A DNA stretch of 5,294 nucleotides from Lachnospiraceae bacterium. Its GTDB lineage: Bacteria > Bacillota > Clostridia > Lachnospirales > Anaerotignaceae. Below are positions 1 to 5,294 of this stretch, piece by piece; the stretch's first letter is position 1, and the number at the start of each line of letters is the position of its first letter. Location of the stretch: assembly GCA_003543235.1 (NCBI GenBank), contig DPJA01000019.1:17678-22971 (forward strand), written 5' to 3'. The notes beneath the pieces were generated by a model. The model saw only the letters and a program-made list of their open reading frames with translations, ran no database searches and was not told the DNA's origin. Position numbers and translations under genes: made by a program.

Positions 1-892
1 ATAAAGAGCTTTTTAATGCGTAGCTAATTCCCTCTGCAGAGCTAGGACTAATCGCTCCTGCTGCTTCCCCAATCAGGGCTATTCCATCCTTTCCTGCATA
101 AAGCTGCGATACCTTTTTAGGCCTATTGATATATGCCCCCTCTGTTTTTATTTTGTTATCTAAATTAAAACCTAGGGTTTTTAGTTTTGTTTTCAATAAA
201 TCATACTTTTCCCTAGTATTCTCCCTAGGCGTAAGGGCTGATCCTAGTAATAAATAATTCTCCTTTGGTATAATCCAGGAATAGAAATCACTTATTTCTT
301 GATCAAAAATTGCTGTAAAATAGGGTATATAATCTGAACTTTTAAACCATTCCTGAATTGAAATATACTTTTCAGGAATGGTTATATCTTTACTAATAAA
401 CTTCCTTATCTTTGAGAAGGCACCATCAGCACCTACGATAACGCTTGTCTTTGTAGATATTTCTTGTCCATTATAAATATATCTAATTTCATATCCACCT
501 GGTATTTCAACAAAGTCTCTGAAAAATGAGTTAAACTTTCTATCAACTCCAGATGGTAGCATGGAAACAAGCCATCTGTCAAATTTATCCCTATCCATAT
601 TAAAATAGAACCTCTGATATATCCTTTCTAGATTATTAGTTAAATCAATGGTTCTTACAGCAAAAAGCTGCGGATCAACTAGAACATCTTTAGGTATTCC
701 TAACCCCAACTTTGCAATCATTTTTTGAGCATCGGGGGCTAATAATCCTCCGCAGCATTTGTTTATATGGTTTTGGGGATTCTCTTTTTCCAGATCCCGC
801 TTATCTATTAATAAAACCTTATATTTATCACCAATTAGCCGTGCAAGGTTAGACCCTGCAGGGCCTGACCCTACTATTACAATATCATACAT
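1..892 (-). CDS. CbrA-like FAD-dependent oxidoreductase (geranylgeranyl reductase superfamily), C-terminus cut by window edge
   Basis: The 297 visible codons encode a flavoprotein of the group that includes E. coli CbrA and the geranylgeranyl reductases. The N-terminus is a Rossmann FAD-binding fold with VGSGPAG (residues 7-13), and strand 2 ends in an acidic LLID (D30) expected to contact the FAD ribose. KCCGGLLAPDAQ (45-56) is the CbrA-type signature, followed by YQRFYFNMDRDKFDRWL (92-108). GADGAFSKIR (154-163) and LIGEAAG (273-279), followed by EGISYAL, form the second FAD-contacting region. These segments match E. coli CbrA (about 354 residues, from memory), so roughly 55 residues are missing on the left. 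The ATG at 892 is chosen because the fold starts immediately and GAGG (903-900) lies 7 bases upstream. It is probably cytoplasmic or membrane-associated. The substrate is unknown; CbrA is linked to colicin M tolerance in E. coli, but that role cannot be transferred here. It follows the helix-turn-helix gene by 61 bp with no terminator seen and may belong to the same operon. Confidence 0.9.
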   Translation of the reverse strand, partial: MYDIVIVGSGPAGSNLARLIGDKYKVLLIDKRDLEKENPQNHINKCCGGLLAPDAQKMIAKLGLGIPKDVLVDPQLFAVRTIDLTNNLERIYQRFYFNMDRDKFDRWLVSMLPSGVDRKFNSFFRDFVEIPGGYEIRYIYNGQEISTKTSVIVGADGAFSKIRKFISKDITIPEKYISIQEWFKSSDYIPYFTAIFDQEISDFYSWIIPKENYLLLGSALTPRENTREKYDLLKTKLKTLGFNLDNKIKTEGAYINRPKKVSQLYAGKDGIALIGEAAGAISPSSAEGISYALKSSL

Positions 893-953
893 AATATAAC
901 CTCACAAAATAATTATATGTGCAATAAATGTCTTATAAATTCTTATACAATCT

Positions 954-1175
954 TTATTCTTTAATTATAATTTCACTTCTATATTCCAGGATATCGCCTG
1001 GTTGACAATCTAATACTTTGCAGATAGCTTCTAAGGTCGATAATCTAATGGCTTTTGTCTTTCCATTTTTCAATATAGAAAGGTTAGACTTTGTTATTCC
1101 AACACGCTCCGAAAGTTGTGTTACGCTCATTTTCCTTTTAGCCAACATCACATCAATATTGATTATAATCGCCAT
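954..1175 (-). CDS. Cro/C1-type helix-turn-helix transcriptional regulator, YozG-like
   Basis: This is a 73-residue single-domain DNA-binding protein. It starts MAIIINIDVMLAKRKMS. The helix-turn-helix spans about residues 16-38 (SVTQLSERVGITKSNLSILK). The family-typical tail STLEAICKVLDCQPGDILEY (46-65) follows. The length equals a bare Xre/YozG-type domain, so there is no separate effector domain. The start is the ATG at 1175, not the in-frame GTG at 1184: the GTG is part of the GAGGTG ribosome binding site lying 6 bases before the ATG, and the conserved family start is MAII. The gene lies 10 bases downstream of the DUF2975-type membrane gene. This pairing is common in Firmicutes (compare yoaS-yozG in Bacillus subtilis) and suggests a regulator acting together with its membrane partner, possibly on their own promoter. 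The target is unknown. Confidence 0.92.
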   Translation of the reverse strand: MAIIINIDVMLAKRKMSVTQLSERVGITKSNLSILKNGKTKAIRLSTLEAICKVLDCQPGDILEYRSEIIIKE

Positions 1176-1181
1176 ATTTTT

Positions 1182-1188
1182 CACCTCA
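1182..1188 (-). promoter_or_regulatory. Ribosome binding site of the HTH gene overlapping the upstream stop codon
   Basis: On the minus strand the sequence reads TGAGGTG. Its first three bases are the stop codon of the membrane-protein gene (1188-1186), and GAGGTG (1187-1182) is the Shine-Dalgarno sequence for the ATG at 1175, with 6 bases between. Ribosomes terminating on the first gene would sit on the initiation site of the second, so translational coupling is likely. Confidence 0.85.
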
Positions 1189-1437
1189 AACCATTAAATC
1201 ATTTTCCGATTTTATATTAACAGCTTCTTTTAAAAGTCTTTGAAGAACAGCAGCAAAGACTGTGATAACCATTGAAGCAAAGATAGGGACCATTCCGATT
1301 ATTATGAGACCTGGGGTATAATCTGGATTTGTTGGATTATTAGCTAACCAATTCAACCTAAATATGCTCAAAGCAAGAACTGGGATTCCAATAAGGATAA
1401 CAGCTATCTTCAAGAAAATTGTTGAACATCGTTGCAT
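1186..1437 (-). CDS. Shortened DUF2975 (YoaS-like) membrane protein, probable internal deletion
   Basis: The frame encodes 83 residues. The first part, MQRCSTIFLKIAVILIGIPV and on to ANNPTNPDY (residue 40), looks like the N-terminus of DUF2975 membrane proteins. From about residue 41, PGLIIIGMVPIFASMVI through KEAVNIKSENDLMV looks like the C-terminus of the same family. From memory the family is about 160 residues with four membrane helices; here only two are visible (about 8-28 and 43-68). Roughly 70-75 central residues, with helices 2 and 3, appear to be missing, joined in frame near 1317. The start is the ATG at 1437, with GAGGTG 6 bases upstream; the GTG at 1446 belongs to that site. It is the first gene of the leftward operon and sits directly before the HTH gene. 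The function of DUF2975 proteins is not established; pairing with the regulator suggests sequestration or signalling at the membrane. The deletion may have made it non-functional. The reading frame, promoter and ribosome binding site are intact. Confidence 0.82.
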   Translation of the reverse strand: MQRCSTIFLKIAVILIGIPVLALSIFRLNWLANNPTNPDYTPGLIIIGMVPIFASMVITVFAAVLQRLLKEAVNIKSENDLMV

Positions 1438-1443
1438 AAAAAA

Positions 1444-1449
1444 CACCTC
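1444..1449 (-). promoter_or_regulatory. Ribosome binding site of the DUF2975-type gene
   Basis: GAGGTG on the minus strand lies 6 bases before the ATG at 1437. Sequence and spacing are the same as at the next gene. It shows that the in-frame GTG at 1446 is part of the ribosome binding site and not the start. Confidence 0.85.
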
Positions 1450-1469
1450 ACTTGTTTGTTGTTAATTTG

Positions 1470-1498
1470 ATTTTAATACACCATTTATCGTTTGTCAA
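1470..1498 (-). promoter_or_regulatory. Sigma-A-type promoter of the leftward operon
   Basis: On the minus strand a perfect -35 box TTGACA (1498-1493) is followed after exactly 17 bp by TAAAAT (1475-1470), a five-of-six match to the -10 consensus. Transcription would begin near 1463, about 26 bases before the ATG at 1437. This leaves room for the GAGGTG site and little else. It is the strongest promoter-like sequence I found in the window. Confidence 0.82.
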
Positions 1499-1502
1499 TA
1501 AA
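1484..1502. promoter_or_regulatory. Candidate operator: imperfect palindrome over the -35 box
   Basis: The 19-bp sequence TTTATCG-TTTGT-CAATAAA has 7-bp arms matching at six of seven positions as an inverted repeat. It covers the whole -35 box of the leftward promoter. A small Xre-type dimer binding here would block RNA polymerase, which would fit autoregulation by the downstream HTH protein. AT-rich DNA gives such palindromes by chance, so this remains a suggestion. Confidence 0.35.
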
Positions 1503-1570
1503 CTATTATCGATTCATAGTATATTTTTATTGTTCTAAAGTATAGTTTTTTCGTTCACGAGGTCTATGAC

Positions 1571-1596
1571 AAAGTATATTCCTATATGGAACAAAT
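1571..1596 (+). repeat. Intergenic repeat, copy A (26 bp)
   Basis: The copy consists of AAAGTATATT, then CCT, then ATATGGAACAAAT. The outer blocks of 10 and 13 bp are identical to those of copy B at 1853-1881, in the same orientation; only the central 3 versus 6 bases differ. In addition, ATATTCCTATA at 1576-1586 is the exact reverse complement of TATAGGAATAT at 1862-1872 in copy B. The two copies bracket the degenerate frame at 1686-1850. Their origin is unknown. Confidence 0.6.
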
Positions 1597-1685
1597 ATAT
1601 GGATATTATAATAAAATATTAAGATGCAAAATTCTTTTTTGAAAATGCTAATAAGTCTTGATATAAAATTTACATACATGAAATA

Positions 1686-1850
1686 TTAGGTAAAACCCAG
1701 CAATTTAGCCTTTGCAATAATTCTATCTGTATCTGTGGTCAAGATGTAAAAAGGTGCTTTGAATTTAAAACCATCAGCTTCAAAGCATATTGCAATCGAA
1801 ACGTTGTCAAAATCATTAACATTGCCAATTGTACTTTTATTTTTGCATAA
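1686..1850 (-). pseudogene. Start-less 54-codon frame, probable gene remnant
   Basis: Reading leftward from just after a TAG (1853-1851) to a TAA (1688-1686), one frame stays open for 54 codons with protein-like content: N-terminal part KSTIGNVNDFDNVSIAICFE, middle ADGFKFKAPFYILTTDTDR, end IIAKAKLLGFT. It has no ATG, GTG or TTG start and no ribosome binding site, and the region upstream of the TAG is non-coding. The balanced mix of charged, aromatic and aliphatic residues is unlike a random translation of AT-rich DNA, which suggests the C-terminal end of a lost gene. I do not recognise the family. It could also be a chance open frame, since 54 codons is not long. Confidence 0.35.
1755..1787. 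repeat. Perfect 9-bp inverted repeat (hairpin)
   Basis: TGCTTTGAA (1755-1763) and TTCAAAGCA (1779-1787) are exact reverse complements separated by 15 bases. On the minus strand the second arm is followed by CC and then five T, so a leftward transcript would carry a weak terminator-like structure. The stem is short on G+C and lies inside the degenerate frame, where it may be a by-product of codons for CFE and FKA. Confidence 0.4.
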
Positions 1851-1852
1851 CT

Positions 1853-1881
1853 AAAGTATATTATAGGAATATGGAACAAAT
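1853..1881 (+). repeat. Intergenic repeat, copy B (29 bp)
   Basis: The copy consists of AAAGTATATT, then ATAGGA, then ATATGGAACAAAT. The first 10 and last 13 bases are identical to copy A at 1571-1596. It lies directly upstream (in minus-strand reading) of the degenerate frame and about 32 bp before the -35 box of the protease promoter, so a regulatory role is also conceivable. Confidence 0.6.
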
Positions 1882-1912
1882 TTAAATTATGAACCCAGTT
1901 ACGACGAAAGAC

Positions 1913-1941
1913 TTGTAAAAAGGGTAGAATTTTTGTATAAT
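1913..1941 (+). promoter_or_regulatory. Probable promoter of the M6 protease gene
   Basis: A perfect -10 box TATAAT (1936-1941) stands 17 bp after TTGTAA (1913-1918), a four-of-six match to the -35 consensus. Transcription would start near 1948, giving a leader of about 50 bases before the TTG start at 1998. The weak -35 box would fit a gene helped by an activator or expressed moderately. Confidence 0.6.
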
Positions 1942-1983
1942 TAACTAAATTTTGTTTTATTACAACAATTAAGATATTAAGAT

Positions 1984-1990
1984 AGGGGGA
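1984..1990 (+). promoter_or_regulatory. Ribosome binding site that fixes the TTG start of the protease
   Basis: AGGGGGA lies 7 bases before the TTG at 1998. An in-frame TAG (1983-1985) overlaps its left end, so translation cannot begin further upstream. The first in-frame ATG downstream would remove the whole signal peptide. The TTG is therefore the only reasonable start. Confidence 0.85.
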
Positions 1991-1997
1991 ATTAATT

Positions 1998-4900
1998 TTG
2001 AAATTTGATAAGAAAAAGAAGTTTCATTTATTGGTAATTGTAAGTTTTTTAATAGTCATTTCTTTCTGGGGCAACGCGTTTGCATCAGTGATATTTCAAG
2101 ATAGGAACAATAATGAAAGAAACATATCGTACAATCCTGAATTGATGCCGCCAAATCCCAACACTTATCCAAGTGCTTATGATAAAGGGACCGATTTGGT
2201 TTCGAGGGAATCGATAACTCCAGTTAAGATTTTGACATCGAAAAGAAGCTTTATCACAAAAAGTCAATTGGCTCCACCATCAAATGGGAGGACAGAAAAG
2301 ATTCTTATTATTCCAATTGAGTTTACGAATGTAAAGTTTGATGCAAGTCATAATAACGCCTATTACCAAGATAAAGCAAACAAACTTAAAGATTATTATG
2401 AAAAGAATTCTCAATACAGTGCAGCTTCACATGGGATAACCATTGATACAACAGTGGCTGACCCTGTAAGTAGTGTTAACGCCATGGAATATTATGGTAC
2501 TGACGGTTCTGACATTGATAATGATAACGGTGATATTTCAGAACTTGCCAGGGAAGCAGTGCTGCTCTTGGATGCGAGAGGTTTCGATTTTTCTACATTT
2601 GACACAGATTTTGATGGCAATATTGACCATATTATAATTGTGCATGCAGGGGCTGGACAAGAAGAAGTGGATAATACAAATCTTATTTGGTCGCATAATT
2701 TTGCCATTTCAGGTGATGGTCAACAGGTTGACGAGAAAAATGCTCTAAATTATTCTGCTATTCCTGAAAATGTGGTATTAGGTACTATAGCTCATGAATT
2801 TGGTCATGATTTGGGGCTACCCGATTTGTATGATACGGATGATATATCTAATGGGGTTACATATGGTGTTGGTGCATGGGATATCATGGGTACAGGTTCT
2901 TGGAACAGCATACCAGGGGAAGAGCCTGGAAGTTGTCCTGCCAACCTTTCAGCCTGGAGTAAAGTTTATCTTGGATGGACTACTCCGACCGAAATAACTA
3001 CCGACAAATCTGATACGCTATCAGATATTGACGGAAACAGTACAGTTCTACGTGTTTGGCCAAACGGAGATCAGTCTAGCAATGAATATTTTCTTGTTGA
3101 GTATAGAAGAAAAGCCAATTATGATGCTGGCCTTCCGGGGGAAGGAGTGCTGGTATGGCATATAGATAGCGAACAAATAAATGCATCTATTTCAAATAAT
3201 CTAGTAAATGCTTATGAAGGAAGACTGGGTGTTGAGCTTGAACAAGCAGATGGGAAATACGATTTGTGGTATGTAACAAACTCAGGCGATGCTGGCGATC
3301 CATTCCCAGGAACGAGTGAAAATACCAATTTTATTGCAGTCCCATATGGACTAAATTACAGCAATATTACACCTGGTGGTGCTACATATGTCGAAATTAG
3401 AAACATTGCTGTAGGTGGAAGTGTCGCAACACTTGATATTCATGTTACATCAGGTGCTCCAGATACTGCGCCGGCATTGAACAGTCCATCAAATAACAGC
3501 TTGGTTGATATTCAACCCAACTTCGATTGGAGTGTAGTTTCACTGGCTAAACAATACAAACTGCAGATTGCAGATGACAACGGATTTACTACAAATGTTA
3601 AAGAAATACTTCTGAGTAATAATCTAACATATGAAGGAGGCAGGTATTCTCATAAATTATCAACCAGCGAGAAACTTGACTATGAAAAGACGTATTATTG
3701 GAGAATTGCTGGGGTTAATGAGTTAAGTACAGATGGGAATATGGTTTGGAGTGATGTCCAAAAGTATTCGACAGTTAATTCAGTCAATAATGTATATGAT
3801 ACTACGTTTATACCTTCTAATATTCAGCCATCTGCAAGCTCAGACTCGATGACCCTCACATGGGACGCAGTCAGCGGTGCAACTGGTTACTACGTCCTAG
3901 GCGACGGTGTTGAAACTTACGTTATAACAAACTCATACACCCACAGTGGATTAACAGCAAATGCAAGACATAAATATCAAGTAAGAGCTGTAAATGACAC
4001 AAGCACAAGCGATTGGAGCCAGAAAGTAGTTACTTATACTACAGGTGCACCTATAATTACTACTGATGCTACTACTATTGCGGAAGGTAGCGAGCATATT
4101 GGGAAGATAGTTGTTAGTGTTGCGAACGGGACATTCCGCTCTGACGGAATTTATAATAGAGCTACAGTAATGATTGATGCAAACGATTTGCCGCAAGGAG
4201 TTAGGCAGGGCGTAATAACCAGAATGGATGCAAATACACTTGAAATTAATTTGGTTGGAGACAGTACTGCTGATTATGATACGAATAAAGCTGTAACTGT
4301 AATGGTTGCAAAAGAAGAAATTGATACAGCAAGATATACAAGTCCTACAGCGGATGCTGTTTTTACAGCAATAGTAGAGGCAACACCGGGGACTCCTAAC
4401 GTCACTTTCAGTTTTGATGGAGATGGTGCAGGAAAGCTGATGGGAATTACAACTGATATGGAATACAGCTTGGATGGTGGAAGTATTTATACAACTGCGA
4501 GCCAAAATGATTTGGCATTAACTCCTGCACAAATTGCGAGCATTAGTGCGGTTAAAGATATTAAGGCGAGAGTTAAGGCAACGCTGAGAGCGTTAGCAAG
4601 TAGTGTCCAAACAATTGATATATTGGCTGGTTCTATTTCGCCAAATATTACTGTAGACAAGCTAACAATCATAGTCTCAGGAATTGATGATACAATGGAA
4701 TTCAGTACTGACGGAACTAACTGGATTAAGTTTAATGATAACTTGCCGGTATTAACTAGGGATATAATATTAAGAATAAGAAAATCAGCTTCTGGTTTGA
4801 CATTGGTGGGTGAAGTTACTACAATATCATTCATTAGACAAGCCCCAAGTGTAACATTCAGCTTTGACGGTATAAATGTTGGTAAACTTATGGGTTCAAC

Positions 4901-5294
4901 CACCGATATGGAGTATAGTCTCGATGGTGGGCAGAATTATTCTTCAATTTCTGCAAATGATTACGCTTTGACTCAGAATGAAATATCAGGTATTTCTCCA
5001 GTAAACGATATTAATGTCAGGTTAAAAGCCACTGAAGATGAGTCTGCAAGCTACGCTGTGAACTTAGATATACAAGCTGGCGCTACAGCTCCCAATATAA
5101 GTGCAAATGACAGTTTAAACACTATTTCAGGCATTAATGATACCATAGAATTTAGTGTTGATGGCGTGAATTGGACTAAGTACAATAATAATTTGCCAGA
5201 CCTTAGTGGTAATCTTACATTAAGAGCTAGATTTGCAGCAACTGGAATGACGTTGCAAAGCGATATTACTACGTTAACGTTTACTGTAACGTTT
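1998..5294 (+). CDS. Secreted M6-family (immune inhibitor A-like) zinc metalloprotease with C-terminal repeats, partial
   Basis: There are 1099 codons with no stop, and the frame leaves at the right edge. A signal peptide (KKKK at 5-8, hydrophobic 11-24, likely cut after AFA at 29) marks export. A propeptide runs to about 95. The M6 catalytic domain begins near KILIIPIEF (101-109). It has an acidic, possibly calcium-binding DTDFDGNID (202-210), the zinc motif HEFGHDLGLPD (266-276; H266, H270 and probably D276 as ligands, E267 catalytic), the Met-turn WDIMG (294-298) and the late M6 motif GVLVWHID (383-390). The module ends near 483. Two fibronectin-III-like modules follow (about 492-592, with YYWRIAG; and 605-682, with TLTWDAVSGATGYYV), then a beta-rich surface-protein module (684-799), then two 150-residue repeats (802-951 and 952-1099). 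I see only one cysteine (C313), as expected for an exported Firmicutes protein. M6 enzymes degrade extracellular proteins; the actual target is unknown. The repeats may continue into a wall-binding domain beyond the window. It is transcribed alone and divergently from the leftward operon. Confidence 0.95.
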   Translation, partial: MKFDKKKKFHLLVIVSFLIVISFWGNAFASVIFQDRNNNERNISYNPELMPPNPNTYPSAYDKGTDLVSRESITPVKILTSKRSFITKSQLAPPSNGRTEKILIIPIEFTNVKFDASHNNAYYQDKANKLKDYYEKNSQYSAASHGITIDTTVADPVSSVNAMEYYGTDGSDIDNDNGDISELAREAVLLLDARGFDFSTFDTDFDGNIDHIIIVHAGAGQEEVDNTNLIWSHNFAISGDGQQVDEKNALNYSAIPENVVLGTIAHEFGHDLGLPDLYDTDDISNGVTYGVGAWDIMGTGSWNSIPGEEPGSCPANLSAWSKVYLGWTTPTEITTDKSDTLSDIDGNSTVLRVWPNGDQSSNEYFLVEYRRKANYDAGLPGEGVLVWHIDSEQINASISNNLVNAYEGRLGVELEQADGKYDLWYVTNSGDAGDPFPGTSENTNFIAVPYGLNYSNITPGGATYVEIRNIAVGGSVATLDIHVTSGAPDTAPALNSPSNNSLVDIQPNFDWSVVSLAKQYKLQIADDNGFTTNVKEILLSNNLTYEGGRYSHKLSTSEKLDYEKTYYWRIAGVNELSTDGNMVWSDVQKYSTVNSVNNVYDTTFIPSNIQPSASSDSMTLTWDAVSGATGYYVLGDGVETYVITNSYTHSGLTANARHKYQVRAVNDTSTSDWSQKVVTYTTGAPIITTDATTIAEGSEHIGKIVVSVANGTFRSDGIYNRATVMIDANDLPQGVRQGVITRMDANTLEINLVGDSTADYDTNKAVTVMVAKEEIDTARYTSPTADAVFTAIVEATPGTPNVTFSFDGDGAGKLMGITTDMEYSLDGGSIYTTASQNDLALTPAQIASISAVKDIKARVKATLRALASSVQTIDILAGSISPNITVDKLTIIVSGIDDTMEFSTDGTNWIKFNDNLPVLTRDIILRIRKSASGLTLVGEVTTISFIRQAPSVTFSFDGINVGKLMGSTTDMEYSLDGGQNYSSISANDYALTQNEISGISPVNDINVRLKATEDESASYAVNLDIQAGATAPNISANDSLNTISGINDTIEFSVDGVNWTKYNNNLPDLSGNLTLRARFAATGMTLQSDITTLTFTVTF
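4401..4850 (+). repeat. Protein-level tandem repeat, unit 1 (150 codons)
   Basis: Residues 802-951 of the protease start with VTFSFDG, GKLMG and TTDMEYSLDGG. Over the first 61 residues I count 40 identities with unit 2. The second half has its own related motif, SGIDDTMEFSTDGTNW, with M900 corresponding to M821 of the first half, so the unit is itself a diverged duplication. It resembles extracellular repeats of clostridial and Paenibacillus surface proteins (possibly DUF4073; from memory). A structural stalk or carbohydrate-binding role is inference. Confidence 0.8.
4851..5294 (+). repeat. Protein-level tandem repeat, unit 2 (148 codons visible)
   Basis: Residues 952-1099 repeat unit 1 at an exact offset of 150 codons: VTFSFDG, GKLMG, TTDMEYSLDGG (M971), and in the second half SGINDTIEFSVDGVNWTKY (I1050). 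The spacing between the half motifs is 79 residues, as in unit 1. The copy is nearly complete when the window ends, so further units or a terminal domain may follow. Confidence 0.8.

Larger units (their letters stand above)
1438..1997. other. Divergent intergenic region, 560 bp, AT-rich
   Basis: This gap separates the leftward operon from the rightward protease gene. It contains the leftward promoter and ribosome binding site near 1440-1500, a pair of related repeats (1571-1596 and 1853-1881), a start-less minus-strand frame between them (1686-1850) with a hairpin, and the rightward promoter and ribosome binding site (1913-1990). The stretch 1503-1570 and most of 1597-1685 show only AT-rich sequence with stops in all frames. 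I recognise no RNA gene or riboswitch in it. Confidence 0.75.

Noticed and set aside
912..939. A possible promoter for the CbrA-like gene (TTTATA, 16 bp, TATAAT on the minus strand)
   Set aside because: The -35 box is poor and the transcript would start almost on the ribosome binding site. In AT-rich DNA a TATAAT is expected by chance.
893..953. A terminator between the HTH gene and the CbrA-like gene
   Set aside because: No GC-containing stem followed by a T-run is visible on either strand, so read-through is more likely.
1173..1184. A GTG at 1184 as start of the HTH protein, adding MKN
   Set aside because: The GTG is the end of the GAGGTG ribosome binding site. The ATG at 1175 is correctly spaced and gives the conserved MAII start.
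1435..1446. A GTG at 1446 as start of the membrane protein
   Set aside because: It too belongs to a GAGGTG ribosome binding site, 6 bases before the ATG at 1437, which begins the family-typical MQR.
1571..1881. The intergenic repeats as ends of an insertion sequence or as a CRISPR array
   Set aside because: There are only two copies, in direct orientation, 256 bp apart, with no transposase, no target duplication that I can define and no regular spacers.
2085..2997. Short open frames at 2085-2267 and 2492-2707 (minus) and 2794-2997 (plus, other frame)
   Set aside because: All lie inside the M6 catalytic region, whose frame carries the zinc motif, Met-turn and family signatures. The short frames show no family features.
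3951..4903. Long minus-strand open frames (3951-4505 and 4487-4903) opposite the protease gene
   Set aside because: They are antisense shadows of the continuous plus-strand coding frame. The first is rich in Cys and Ser runs with no domain character, and neither has a convincing ribosome binding site.

Overview
The window looks like chromosomal DNA from a low-GC Gram-positive anaerobe, most likely a Clostridium-type member of the Clostridia. The signs are AT-rich intergenic DNA, strong GAGG-type ribosome binding sites, a TTG start behind a Gram-positive signal peptide, and protein families common in clostridia. This is inference from composition and families; no species can be named.

Left part (about 1-1500, minus strand). 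A compact leftward operon starts from a very good sigma-A-type promoter (TTGACA, 17 bp, TAAAAT at 1498-1470). Its first gene encodes a short membrane protein that carries both ends of the DUF2975 (YoaS-like) family but appears to lack the middle. The second encodes a 73-residue Cro/C1-type helix-turn-helix regulator of the YozG type. The stop codon of the first gene lies inside the ribosome binding site of the second, so the pair is probably translationally coupled. After a 61-bp gap without a visible terminator comes a CbrA-like FAD-dependent oxidoreductase (geranylgeranyl-reductase superfamily), which runs off the left edge.

Middle part (about 1438-1997). This is a 560-bp, AT-rich divergent intergenic region. 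It holds the leftward promoter with a possible operator over its -35 box, two related 26/29-bp repeats about 280 bp apart, and a start-less 54-codon minus-strand frame between them that reads like a gene remnant. The promoter and ribosome binding site of the rightward gene follow.

Right part (1998-5294, plus strand). One long gene, open at the right edge, encodes a secreted M6-family (immune inhibitor A-type) zinc metalloprotease. In order it has a signal peptide, a propeptide, a catalytic domain with HEFGHDLGLPD and a WDIMG Met-turn, two fibronectin-III-like modules, a surface-protein beta module, and two 150-residue repeats, each built of two related halves. The C-terminus is missing, so wall anchoring cannot be judged.

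The leftward operon (regulator, membrane partner, redox enzyme) and the rightward secreted protease are adjacent but show no clear functional link. I see no CRISPR array, tRNA, rRNA, complete insertion sequence or obvious defence system. The most notable points are the internally shortened DUF2975 protein, the nested repeat design of the protease, and the gene remnant with its nearby repeats.
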